A model generated the notes under the pieces. The model did not search any database. It saw only the letters and a program-made list of their open reading frames with translations, and was not told the DNA's origin. Shown here piece after piece: positions 47,794-56,542 of a DNA stretch of 64,000 bases. Source of the DNA: Alphaproteobacteria bacterium (GTDB lineage Bacteria; Pseudomonadota; Alphaproteobacteria; Reyranellales; Reyranellaceae); contig CANJHI010000001.1 of NCBI GenBank assembly GCA_947474005.1, positions 27,803 through 91,802 of the forward strand, given 5' to 3'. The position numbers were made by a program, and so were the translations under genes. Each line of letters starts with the position of its first letter. Positions within the stretch are counted from its first letter, which is position 1.

Positions 47794-48011
47794 GGTGTTT
47801 CTCCAAGATCCTCGATCTCGTCGTCGGTCGGGAAGCGGCCGGTCTTGCTGCGGGTGTATTTGAGCGCGCCGTCGACGGTGACGTCGAACTGGCCGGATTT
47901 GCCGGGGCGCAGCTCGATGTCGGCAGCGCCCAGCCTCTCAAGGTGTGCCCTCACACGGAGGGCCTGCGGCTTATAACCTCAAGCGCCGCAATACTCGATC
48001 AGGACTTTCAT
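47790..48011 (-). CDS. SelW/Rdx-family selenoprotein with in-frame UGA (Sec) at 47979-47981
   Basis: Not in ORF track; [73 protein letters not shown]; CxxU motif; ATGA overlap with the gene at 46972-47793. Confidence 0.88.
47947..47963 (-). promoter_or_regulatory. Candidate bacterial SECIS hairpin
   Basis: mRNA GCCCTC-CGUGU-GAGGGC, beginning 15 nt after the UGA; G at the second loop position. Confidence 0.6.
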
Positions 48012-48058
48012 CCTGCTAAGGTGGCGGCCTGGGCTCGCGCCATCAAGGGGGAGATTTT

Positions 48059-49039
48059 ATGAAATACGGACCGCTCGGCCGCTCGGGCCTGATCGTGAGC
48101 AGAATCTGCCTCGGCGGCAATTCGTGGGGCGCCAAGGGCCGCCGCGGCTGGGGCAAGTTCGACGAGGCCGAGGCGCCGGCCTACTTCAAGCGCGCCCTCG
48201 ACGTCGGCATCACCTTCTTCGACACCGCCGATGCCTACAATGCCGGCCGCTCCGAGGAGATCATGGGCGCCACGCTCATGAAGACAACGAAGCGCGAGGA
48301 GATCGTGCTGTCGACTAAGGTCGGCATTCGCATGAGCCCTGTTGCGAACGACCAGGGCACCGGCCGCAAGCATTTGATGGCCGCGGTCGACGCGCAGCTG
48401 AAGCGCCTGCAGACCGATTACATCGACGTCTATCAGGTGCATCGCCTCGATCCGCACACGCCGATGGAAGAAACGATGTATTCGCTCGACCAGCTCGTGC
48501 GTTCCGGCAAGGTCCGTTACATCGGCGGCTCGACCATGCCGGCCTACAAGTTCGCGCAGATGATCGCGATCGCCGACTGGAAAGGCTATGCGCGGCCGAT
48601 TGCCATGCAGAATCTCTACAATATGGTTCAGCGCGAGGAGGAGCGCGAGATGAACCGGCTCTGCCACGAACAAGGCGTCGGCCTCATCCCCTATTCGCCG
48701 CTGGCGCGCGGCTTCCTGGCCGGTAATCGCAGCAAGGACGGCGGCGGCTCGACCGAGCGCTCGAAGAACGACACGGTGGTGAAGGACGGAACCTATCGCG
48801 ATAGCGACTGGGAGATCGTGAAGCGGCTGAAGAAGATCGCCAAAGGAAAGGGCGTGACGCCGGCCCAGGTGGCGCTCGCCTGGCTGCTGCACAAGCCCTA
48901 CATGGGCGCCCCCATCATCGGCGCCACCGACCTCGACCAGCTCACCTCGGCCGCGAAATCGACCGAGATCACGCTCACGGCGGAAGAGTCGAAACTGCTC
49001 GAGCAGCCCTACGAGTTCCGGGTGTCGCCGGAGAACTGA
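48059..49039 (+). CDS. Aldo/keto reductase
   Basis: 326 aa; MKYGPLGRSGLIVSRICLGGNSWG; FFDTADAYNAGRSEEIMG; YIDVYQVHRLDPHTPMEETM. Confidence 0.93.
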   Translation: MKYGPLGRSGLIVSRICLGGNSWGAKGRRGWGKFDEAEAPAYFKRALDVGITFFDTADAYNAGRSEEIMGATLMKTTKREEIVLSTKVGIRMSPVANDQGTGRKHLMAAVDAQLKRLQTDYIDVYQVHRLDPHTPMEETMYSLDQLVRSGKVRYIGGSTMPAYKFAQMIAIADWKGYARPIAMQNLYNMVQREEEREMNRLCHEQGVGLIPYSPLARGFLAGNRSKDGGGSTERSKNDTVVKDGTYRDSDWEIVKRLKKIAKGKGVTPAQVALAWLLHKPYMGAPIIGATDLDQLTSAAKSTEITLTAEESKLLEQPYEFRVSPEN

Positions 49040-49050
49040 CAGCGGTAGCT

Positions 49051-49122
49051 GTCATCGCGGGCGGAGTTTACTCCGCCCTGGAGCGAAGCGAAGGATCCCT
49101 CGGCTTCGCCTCAGGATGACAC
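49051..49122. repeat. REP-like composite palindrome between convergent genes
   Basis: GGGCGGAGT-TT-ACTCCGCCC (49059-49078); outer GTCATC/GATGAC; GAGCGAAGCGAAGGATC core shared with 6370-6410. Confidence 0.55.
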
Positions 49123-50328
49123 TGCACGCTTTCTGATCGCGTGCGCGAACCAGAGCGCGAGCAGCGGCAGGAAGATCGCGGCGGCCCAGAACACCGGCGG
49201 CGCGCCCCAGCGGTCGACGATGGGCGCGGCGACGGGCACGCCTATCGCCTGGCCCAGAAACAGGCAGAGCGCGAACAGCGCCATGCCGGCGCCGCGCGCC
49301 TCGGGCGCCATCTGCGTGCCGTGGGTCTGCAGCGTGTTGTGGAACATGTAGAACGATACGCCTGAGAGGACGATGGCGGCGAACTCGACCTCGGCCGAGG
49401 GGGCGAGCGCCATGCCGGCGAAGGCGATGCCGAGACCCGCGCCGCCCCACAGGCAGAGGCCGCGCTCGCCCAGCAGGCGCACGAGATGGTGTGCCGACAT
49501 CACATACAGGAAGCCGCCGGCGCCGAAGGCCGCGACCGCGAGGCCGATGGCGGCGAAGCCCAGGCCGAAGCGCTGATGGAGATCGGCGCCGACGAAGGTG
49601 AAGGCACCCCAGAACACGCCGCCCTCGAGCGCCACCACGATGATGACGGTGAGCGCCCACGGCCGGCGCAGCACGCGGACCATCTGGCCGACCATCGAGC
49701 CCTCGGCGCGTTCGCCGGGCCGGGCAAGATCCGGGCGGGTGCGCATGACGGCGATCAAGGCGCCGCCGGCCATCAGATAGATGGTGGCCAGCACCCAGAA
49801 GACCGAGCGCCAGCCCAGCCAGTCGCCGATCGCGCCGCCCAGCGCGGCGCCGGTCATCAGGCCCAGCGTCTGGCCGGTGAGGAAGCGCGCCAGCATGGCC
49901 TGGCGCCGCTCGTAGCTCACGTTGTCGCCGACCCAGGCGATGGCCAGCGGAATGATGGCGGCACTCGCGGCGCCGGTCAGGAAGCGTGCCAGGGTGAGCA
50001 GGCCGAGCGAGGCCGCGAGCGCGCTCAGGATGCAGCAGAGGGCGGCGCCGATGCAGGCGATCGTCACCACCGGCATCTTGCCGTAGCGGTCGCCGAACGG
50101 GCCGTGCACCAGGACGAACACGCCGTTGGCGAACAGGAAGGCCGTGGCCACGATCGAGGCGCCGCCGACGGTGACGCCGAATTCGGCCGCAAGCTGGACC
50201 AGGAGCGGGTCGGTCACACGCATGTTGGCGGCCGACGCGAAGGCAGCGACCGACAGGAACACGATGGCGAGGGTGGGCGCACGCGCCGGAGGTGGGGTGG
50301 GCCGCGGCACGGCGGCGGAGGGAGGCAT
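49111..50328 (-). CDS. MFS transporter
   Basis: About 405 aa, 12-TM pattern; [36 protein letters not shown]; internal start [10 protein letters not shown]. Confidence 0.9.
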   Translation of the reverse strand: MPPSAAVPRPTPPPARAPTLAIVFLSVAAFASAANMRVTDPLLVQLAAEFGVTVGGASIVATAFLFANGVFVLVHGPFGDRYGKMPVVTIACIGAALCCILSALAASLGLLTLARFLTGAASAAIIPLAIAWVGDNVSYERRQAMLARFLTGQTLGLMTGAALGGAIGDWLGWRSVFWVLATIYLMAGGALIAVMRTRPDLARPGERAEGSMVGQMVRVLRRPWALTVIIVVALEGGVFWGAFTFVGADLHQRFGLGFAAIGLAVAAFGAGGFLYVMSAHHLVRLLGERGLCLWGGAGLGIAFAGMALAPSAEVEFAAIVLSGVSFYMFHNTLQTHGTQMAPEARGAGMALFALCLFLGQAIGVPVAAPIVDRWGAPPVFWAAAIFLPLLALWFAHAIRKRAVSS

Positions 50329-50405
50329 CGGCAGCGGGCTTAGCGGCTGGAACCGGTAAAAGAAAGGTCTCTTGGCGGGCAGCTGCAATGACTTATGGTG
50401 CAGGG

Positions 50406-51146
50406 ATGATCGAAGAGATTCTCATCCTCGCCCGCGACCCCAACGCCTGGGCGGCACTGGCCACGCTGGTGGTCATGGAAATCGTGCTCGGTATCGACAA
50501 CCTGATCTTCATTTCCATCCTGACCAACAAGCTGCCCGAGGAACAGCGCCCACGGGCGCGCCGGCTCGGCATCGGCCTGGCGGTTTTTCTGCGGCTGGCG
50601 CTGCTCGGCACGGTATCGATCATCGTCCAGCTCACCCAGCCGCTGTTCACCCTGCTCGGGCATGCCTTCTCATGGCGCGACCTCATCCTGATCGCGGGCG
50701 GCCTGTTCCTGATCTGGAAGGCCACGACGGAGATTCACGACAGCGTGGCCGGCGGCGAAGGGCACGGCGACAAGCCATCGGCCGCAGGCAGCGTCACGGT
50801 CGCCGCCGCGATCGGCCAGATCCTGGTGCTCGACATCGTCTTCTCGCTCGACAGCATCATCACCGCCGTCGGCATGACCGACGATCTGCCGATCATGGTT
50901 GCGGCCGTGCTGGTGGCGGTGGCGCTGATGCTGCTGGCCGCCGATCCGCTGGCCCGCTTCATCGGCAACAACCCGACCATCGTCATGCTGGCGCTGGGCT
51001 TCCTGCTGATGATCGGCGGTACGCTGCTGGCCGAGGGCATGGGGGTGAAGATCCCCAAGGGCTACATCTACGCCGCCATGGCCTTCTCGGCGCTGATCGA
51101 GGGGCTGAACATGATGGCGCGGCGCGCGCGGCAGAAGAAACGCTGA
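50406..51146 (+). CDS. TerC family membrane protein
   Basis: [66 protein letters not shown]; start corrected. Confidence 0.95.
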   Translation: MIEEILILARDPNAWAALATLVVMEIVLGIDNLIFISILTNKLPEEQRPRARRLGIGLAVFLRLALLGTVSIIVQLTQPLFTLLGHAFSWRDLILIAGGLFLIWKATTEIHDSVAGGEGHGDKPSAAGSVTVAAAIGQILVLDIVFSLDSIITAVGMTDDLPIMVAAVLVAVALMLLAADPLARFIGNNPTIVMLALGFLLMIGGTLLAEGMGVKIPKGYIYAAMAFSALIEGLNMMARRARQKKR

Positions 51147-51147
51147 C

Positions 51148-51747
51148 TTAGTGCGTGGCTGGAGTGCCCCACAGGCGTTCCAGCCGCCGATCGCGGCCGC
51201 AGCTCCATCGGTAGTAGGTGTAGGCCGTCGGGTTCTTGCGGTAATAGTCCTGATGATACGCCTCGGCCGGATAGAATTTGGCCGCCGGCAGAATCTCCGT
51301 GACGATCCGGCCCGATAGCTTGCCCGACTTCTCCAGCGCGGCCTTCGAGGCTTCGGCCTGCGCGCGGTGGCTCTCGTCGGCCACGAAGATCGCGGCGCGG
51401 TATTGCGGGCCCTTGTCGCAGAACTGCCCGCTCGCATCGAGCGGATCGACGTTGTGCCAGAACACGTCGAGCAATTTCTCGTAGCTTACGCGCGCCGGGT
51501 CATATTCGACTTGCAGTGCCTCGTAGTGGCCGGTGCGGCCGGCCGAGACCTGCTCGTAGGTGGGATCGATCTTCGTGCCCCCGGTGTAGCCGGAGGTCGT
51601 TGCCAGGACGCCGTCGACCTTGTCGAACGGCGGTTCCATGCACCAGAAGCAGCCGCCAGCGAAGATGGCGACCGCGCGGGTCTGGGCCTGTGCGGACGCC
51701 AGGGTCGCGCCGATCAGCAGCACCGCGAGGAGGGCGAGCTTTTTCAT
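51148..51747 (-). CDS. msrA: Peptide-methionine (S)-S-oxide reductase with signal peptide
   Basis: MKKLALLAVLLIGATLASAQAQ; IFAGGCFWCMEPPFDKVDGVLATTSGYTGG; EVEYDP-type motif; start corrected. Confidence 0.94.
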   Translation of the reverse strand: MKKLALLAVLLIGATLASAQAQTRAVAIFAGGCFWCMEPPFDKVDGVLATTSGYTGGTKIDPTYEQVSAGRTGHYEALQVEYDPARVSYEKLLDVFWHNVDPLDASGQFCDKGPQYRAAIFVADESHRAQAEASKAALEKSGKLSGRIVTEILPAAKFYPAEAYHQDYYRKNPTAYTYYRWSCGRDRRLERLWGTPATH

Positions 51748-52253
51748 GCGCCTGTTCCGGTCGGCTTGAAGATCATCGCCACGCCGTTCATGCAATAGCG
51801 CAGGCCGGTGGGTTTGGGGCCGTCCTTGAAGACGTGACCGAGATGGCCGCCGCAGCGCCGGCAGTGAACCTCGGTCTGGGTCATGAACAGGAACCCCGAC
51901 TCCTGCTTGGTGCCGATCGCATTGTCGAGCGGCTGCCAGAAGCTCGGCCAGCCGGTGCCGCTGTCGTACTTGGAGGCCGAGGAGAACAGCGCCAGGTCGC
52001 AGCCGGCGCAGCAGAAAGTGCCGGCGCGTTTCTCGCGGTCGAGCGGACTGGTGCCGGCGCGCTCGGTGCTGGCCTTCCGCAGGACGGCATATTGTTCCGG
52101 CGTCAGCAGGCGCCGCCATTCGGCATCGCTGCGCGTGATCTCGAAGGCCGCGGCTTGTGCGTGCGCGGCTTTGGCGCCGAAACCGAAGGCCATGAGGGTG
52201 GTGCTCCCCAGGAGGAAATGTCGTCGATTGATCGGCTTCATGATGTTGCTCAT
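51744..52253 (-). CDS. msrB: Peptide-methionine (R)-S-oxide reductase with Tat-like signal
   Basis: MSNIMKPINRRHFLLGSTTLMAFGFGAKAAHA; GTFCCAGCDLALFSSASKYDSGTGWPSFWQP; GHLGHVFKDGPKPTGLRYCMNG. Confidence 0.94.
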   Translation of the reverse strand: MSNIMKPINRRHFLLGSTTLMAFGFGAKAAHAQAAAFEITRSDAEWRRLLTPEQYAVLRKASTERAGTSPLDREKRAGTFCCAGCDLALFSSASKYDSGTGWPSFWQPLDNAIGTKQESGFLFMTQTEVHCRRCGGHLGHVFKDGPKPTGLRYCMNGVAMIFKPTGTGA

Positions 52254-52346
52254 AGCGCCGCGCGCGGGCCGGAAGTAAGGCGATCCACCATCACCGATGG
52301 TCACTTTGTCGTGCGGCCGCCGTGCTCCGAGGCTAAACTCGCCATC

Positions 52347-53108
52347 ATGAAACTCAAGGATCAGGTCGCCATCGTCACCGGCGGCGCCTCGGGCATCGGC
52401 GCCGCTTCGGCCCGCCTGTTCGCCGCGGAAGGCGCGAAGGTGGCGCTGGTCGATCTCGACGAAGCAGGGCTGGGCCAGGTCGCGGCCGACATCGAAGGCA
52501 GGGGCGGCACGGCGATGACCATTGCCGCCGACGTCAGCCGGGACGATCAGGCGCGTGACGGCGTGGCCCGGGTCATGGAGAAGTGGGGCCGCATCGACGT
52601 GCTGCTGACGGCGGCAGGCGCCTCGACCGGCGGCACCGTCGACACGATCGAGGAGGCAGCGTGGGACCGCACCTTCGCGATCAACGTCAAGGGTACCTAT
52701 CTCTGGATCCACTACGCCATCGCCCCGATGATCGCCGCCGGGTCGGGCGCCATCGTCACCATCGGCTCGCAGCTCGCGCAGTCGAGTCCGGGCAAGAACG
52801 CGGCCTACATCGCTTCCAAGGGTGCCATCGCGTCCTTCACCAAGACCATGGCGGTCGACCACGCGGCCCAGGGCATTCGCGTCAATGCGCTGATGCCGGG
52901 CGTCATTGATACGCCGATGCCGGCCAAGTCGCTGACACGCTACGCCGATCCCGAGGCGATGCGGACCTTCTGGAAGCATCGCCATCCCATGGGCCGCATC
53001 GGCCAGCCGGAGGAGGTGGCCAAGGCGGCGCTGTTCCTTGCCTGCGATGACTCATCCTTCGTCACCGGCACGCTGCTGTTCGTCGACGGCGGCTGGACGG
53101 CGCACTGA
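52347..53108 (+). CDS. SDR family oxidoreductase
   Basis: MKLKDQVAIVTGGASGIGAASARLFAAEGAKVALVDLD; AAYIASKGAI; start corrected. Confidence 0.92.
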   Translation: MKLKDQVAIVTGGASGIGAASARLFAAEGAKVALVDLDEAGLGQVAADIEGRGGTAMTIAADVSRDDQARDGVARVMEKWGRIDVLLTAAGASTGGTVDTIEEAAWDRTFAINVKGTYLWIHYAIAPMIAAGSGAIVTIGSQLAQSSPGKNAAYIASKGAIASFTKTMAVDHAAQGIRVNALMPGVIDTPMPAKSLTRYADPEAMRTFWKHRHPMGRIGQPEEVAKAALFLACDDSSFVTGTLLFVDGGWTAH

Positions 53109-53935
53109 TGGCCAAGAAACTCACCGAGTCCCAGATCGCGGCCTACGAGCACGACGGCTACATCTGTCCGGTGGATGCGTTTTCGACCCAGCAGGCCACG
53201 GAGTGGCGCAGCCAGCTCGAGTCGTTCGAGCGCGCCGAGGGCCAGAAGATGACGCGCGGCCACAACTTCAAGCCGCACCTGCTCTTTCCCTGGGTCGACG
53301 AGATCGTGCATTCGCCGGAGGTGCTCGACGCTGTCGAGGACCTGATCGGACCGGACATCCGGCTGTTCCATCTTACGGTATGGCCCAAGGACGCGCATTC
53401 CGGCGCCTACGTGAGCTGGCATCAGGACGCGACCTACTTTGCCCTCGATCCGATCTGCCACGTCACGGCCTGGGTGGCATTGACCGATGCGCCGGTCGAG
53501 GCGGGCTGCATGGAAGTCGTGCCGGGATCGCACAAGTTGGGCCAATTGCGCCACGCCGAGATGCAGGATCCGGAGAATCTGCTGTCGCGTGGTCAAGCGT
53601 TGGCGGTCGACGTCGATCGCACGAAGACCGCGTTCATGCCGGTCAAGGCGGGCCAGTTCTCGCTGCACCACACGCACCTCGTGCACAATTCGCGGCCCAA
53701 TAAGTCCAACGACCGGCGCATCGGCCTCGGCATCAGCTACATCCCGACCCACGCGCGGTGCACGGCTGCCAACCGCGTGACGGCAATGCTGGTGCGCGGC
53801 CGGGACAATTATGGGCATTTCGACGAGGAGCGCCGGCCTGAAGCCAACGCCGGTCCGGAGGAGCGAGCGTTCCATGCGCGCGCTGTCGCCACGTTCCGCG
53901 ACATGAATGCCAGCCTGAACAGGAAGAGTGCCTGA
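53108..53935 (+). CDS. Phytanoyl-CoA dioxygenase family protein
   Basis: 275 aa; YVSWHQDATYF (HxD), HHTHLVHNSRPNKSNDRRIGLGISYIP. Confidence 0.9.
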   Translation: MAKKLTESQIAAYEHDGYICPVDAFSTQQATEWRSQLESFERAEGQKMTRGHNFKPHLLFPWVDEIVHSPEVLDAVEDLIGPDIRLFHLTVWPKDAHSGAYVSWHQDATYFALDPICHVTAWVALTDAPVEAGCMEVVPGSHKLGQLRHAEMQDPENLLSRGQALAVDVDRTKTAFMPVKAGQFSLHHTHLVHNSRPNKSNDRRIGLGISYIPTHARCTAANRVTAMLVRGRDNYGHFDEERRPEANAGPEERAFHARAVATFRDMNASLNRKSA

Positions 53936-54849
53936 TGCATACGATCCGCATGCCGTATCACGACCGCTATCCCTATTCACCGATCACCGAGCGCAAGGAT
54001 TACTCCTGGCCCGAGGGCAAGCGGCTGGCCGTCTATCTCGGTCTCAACATCGAGCATTTCGCTTACGGTGCAGGTGAGGGGCACCTGCTGACGGTGGCCA
54101 ATCCGCCGCCCGATCCGCGCACCTTCGCCTGGCGCGATTATGGGAACCGGGTCGGCGTGTGGCGCTGCCTCGAATTGTTCGACGAGCTCAACCTGCCGGC
54201 CTCGCACCTCATTAATACGACCGTGTTCGAATATGCGCCGCAGATCGTCGATGCCTTGAAGGCTCGCGGTGACGAATTCGTCGGCCACGGCCGCACCAAC
54301 GCCGAACGTCACGGCAGCATGTGGGAAGCCGACGAGAAGCGTTTTCTCGAGGAGGTTCGCGACGCCATCGAGAAGGCATCGGGCAAGCGCCCGCGTGGCT
54401 GGATGGCGCCGTGGATGGCCTCGACGCGCTGGACACCGGATCTCCTGAAGGAAGTAGGCTTCGACTTCCTGATGGATTGGCCGAACGACGACCAGCCCAT
54501 CTGGATGAAGACGCGATCGGGTCCGCTGATGAGCGTGCCCTATCCGATCGAGGTGAACGACAGCCCGCAGATCCTGGTACGCCACCATTCGGGCGACGAG
54601 TTCCGAGACATGATCATCGGCCAGTTCGAGGAACTTCTCCGCCAGTCGGCCAAGCAGCCGCTGGTCTGCGGCATCGCGCTTCACACCATGATCGTGGGTC
54701 AGCCCTATCGCCTGAGGGCGTTGCGCGAGGCGCTGACCCACATCGCCAAGCACCCGCAGAAAGACAAGGTGTGGTTCACGCGGCCATCCGACATCTACGA
54801 TCATTGCGCGGCATTGCCCAAGGGCACGATGGTGCCGCCGACGGCCTAG
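53935..54849 (+). CDS. Polysaccharide deacetylase family protein (PuuE-like)
   Basis: 304 aa; YGNRVGVWRCLELFDELNLPASHLINTTVFEYAPQIVDALKARGDEFVGHGRTNAERHGSM. Confidence 0.88.
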   Translation: MHTIRMPYHDRYPYSPITERKDYSWPEGKRLAVYLGLNIEHFAYGAGEGHLLTVANPPPDPRTFAWRDYGNRVGVWRCLELFDELNLPASHLINTTVFEYAPQIVDALKARGDEFVGHGRTNAERHGSMWEADEKRFLEEVRDAIEKASGKRPRGWMAPWMASTRWTPDLLKEVGFDFLMDWPNDDQPIWMKTRSGPLMSVPYPIEVNDSPQILVRHHSGDEFRDMIIGQFEELLRQSAKQPLVCGIALHTMIVGQPYRLRALREALTHIAKHPQKDKVWFTRPSDIYDHCAALPKGTMVPPTA

Positions 54850-54867
54850 ACCCAGCAGGAGGAAATC

Positions 54868-55305
54868 ATGGCGATCGAGATTGTCGAACTCCACCATCCC
54901 GGCTATCGCATCGACGAGACGCTTCTGGACACCACGGTGGATTTTTACACCGACGTCCTCGGGCTCGAGCGCGACAAGAGCCGTCCGACCATTCCCGGCA
55001 TTCCGGGGGCCTGGATCAACGTCGGCGAGGTCGGCCAATTGCACCTGATCGGCGGCGCGCAGCCATCACCCGTCGCCAAGGGGCCGGGCGAGGACCCGAC
55101 CCGGCCGCACGTTGCCTTCGCGGTGGCCGATATTCTCGCGGCCAAGAAGGAACTCGATCGCATGGGCGTGAAGTACTGGCAGATCGAGGGCCTCACTAGT
55201 CCCGACGCGCTGCAGGTCTTCATGAACGATCCCTGCGGCAACATGGTGGAACTGCACCAGATCGACAAATGCAATTGCCGCGCGAGCAATCGGGCGAAGG
55301 CCTAG
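54868..55305 (+). CDS. VOC family (glyoxalase-like) protein
   Basis: 145 aa; VELHHPGYRIDETLLDTTVDFYTDVLGLERDKSRP; FMNDPCGNMVELHQID. Confidence 0.9.
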   Translation: MAIEIVELHHPGYRIDETLLDTTVDFYTDVLGLERDKSRPTIPGIPGAWINVGEVGQLHLIGGAQPSPVAKGPGEDPTRPHVAFAVADILAAKKELDRMGVKYWQIEGLTSPDALQVFMNDPCGNMVELHQIDKCNCRASNRAKA

Positions 55306-55306
55306 G

Positions 55307-56539
55307 TTGACGACCGGCGCCGAGATCGCGACCTGGCTGGCCGATGCGGGCCTGCGCAACCTGCCGATCGAGGAGATGGTCGATGGTGTCGCGCGCCGGC
55401 TGAACCAGGCTGGCGTGCCGGTCGCGCGCATCTTCGTGGGTACCAACACGCTGCATCCGCTGATCCGTGCGCGCAGCATGATCTGGGACCGCGCCACCGG
55501 GCCCAGCACGCATTTCGAGTTCCCGCACGGCCAGATCGATGCGGAGGTGGTGCGTCAGAGCCCGTTCAACTCGATGCTGCGGGGCGGCATCTCCGAACGG
55601 CGCCACGACCTTGCGCGGACTCCGGCCGAGGACGAACTCCCGGTGTTCGCCGAGCTGCGTGCGGCCGGCATGACCGACTGGCTGGGCCGCGTCTTTCCCT
55701 TCGGCGAGCTGGCGCCGCACGTCGGCGGACCGTCGGGACCGGAGCGCGCCGGCGAGCTGTGGCTGGTCTGCTCCTTCTCCACGGACCGGCAGGGCGGCTA
55801 CACCGAGTCCGATTTCGCCACGCTTGCCGCCCTGGCGCCGCTGTTCGCGCTGGCGGCCAAGGCCACGATGCTTCGCACCGTCGGCGAGGGGTTGCTCGCC
55901 ACCTATCTCGGGGCCGATCCCGCCGCCCGCGTCCTGGCGGGCACGGTGCTGCGCGGAGAGCCGCAGAGCGTGGAAGCGGTGCTGTTCTACGCCGACCTGC
56001 GCGGCTTCACGCCGTTCGCCGACACCTTGTCCGGCCGCGAGCTGTTCGTGCTGCTCGATGAGTGCTTCGCCTGCATGGTGCGGCCGGTCAATCGGCATGG
56101 CGGCGAGGTCCTGAAGTTCCTAGGCGACGGATTGCTCGCGATCTTTCGCATCGAAGGGCACGCCGACGAGCGGCGTCGCGCCGAAATCTGCGCCGCCGCC
56201 CTCACCGCAGCCAGCGAGGCGCTCGACCTGATGGAAATGCTCTCGACCGAACGCACCGGGGCGGGCAAGTCGACCCCGGGCCTCGACATCGCGCTCCACA
56301 TCGGCACGGTCCAATATGGCAACGTCGGCACCGATGCGCGGCTCGATTTCACGGTGATCGGCCCGGCCGTCAACGAGGCGGCGCGTATCGAAGTCCTGTG
56401 CAAGGAACTGGGCCAGGATCTCCTGGTCTCTCAGGCCTTCGCGGTAGCGGCGACCGGCAGCCGGGCGCATCTGGTCTCGCTCGGTCGCCATCGCCTGCGC
56501 GGCGTGCGCGAGGACACTGAACTGTTCGCGCTCGCCTGA
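55307..56539 (+). CDS. Adenylate/guanylate cyclase domain protein (class III)
   Basis: 410 aa, TTG start; VEAVLFYADLRGFTPFADTLSGRELFVLLDECFACMVRPVNRHGGEVLKFLGDGLLAIF; GTVQYGNVGTDARLDFTVIGPAVNEAARIE. Confidence 0.92.
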   Translation: MTTGAEIATWLADAGLRNLPIEEMVDGVARRLNQAGVPVARIFVGTNTLHPLIRARSMIWDRATGPSTHFEFPHGQIDAEVVRQSPFNSMLRGGISERRHDLARTPAEDELPVFAELRAAGMTDWLGRVFPFGELAPHVGGPSGPERAGELWLVCSFSTDRQGGYTESDFATLAALAPLFALAAKATMLRTVGEGLLATYLGADPAARVLAGTVLRGEPQSVEAVLFYADLRGFTPFADTLSGRELFVLLDECFACMVRPVNRHGGEVLKFLGDGLLAIFRIEGHADERRRAEICAAALTAASEALDLMEMLSTERTGAGKSTPGLDIALHIGTVQYGNVGTDARLDFTVIGPAVNEAARIEVLCKELGQDLLVSQAFAVAATGSRAHLVSLGRHRLRGVREDTELFALA

Positions 56540-56542
56540 CCG

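Noticed and set aside
51148-52253. MsrA/MsrB as further selenoproteins
   Set aside because: Catalytic positions are Cys codons (GGCFWCM in MsrA, LRYCMNG in MsrB); no in-frame UGA.
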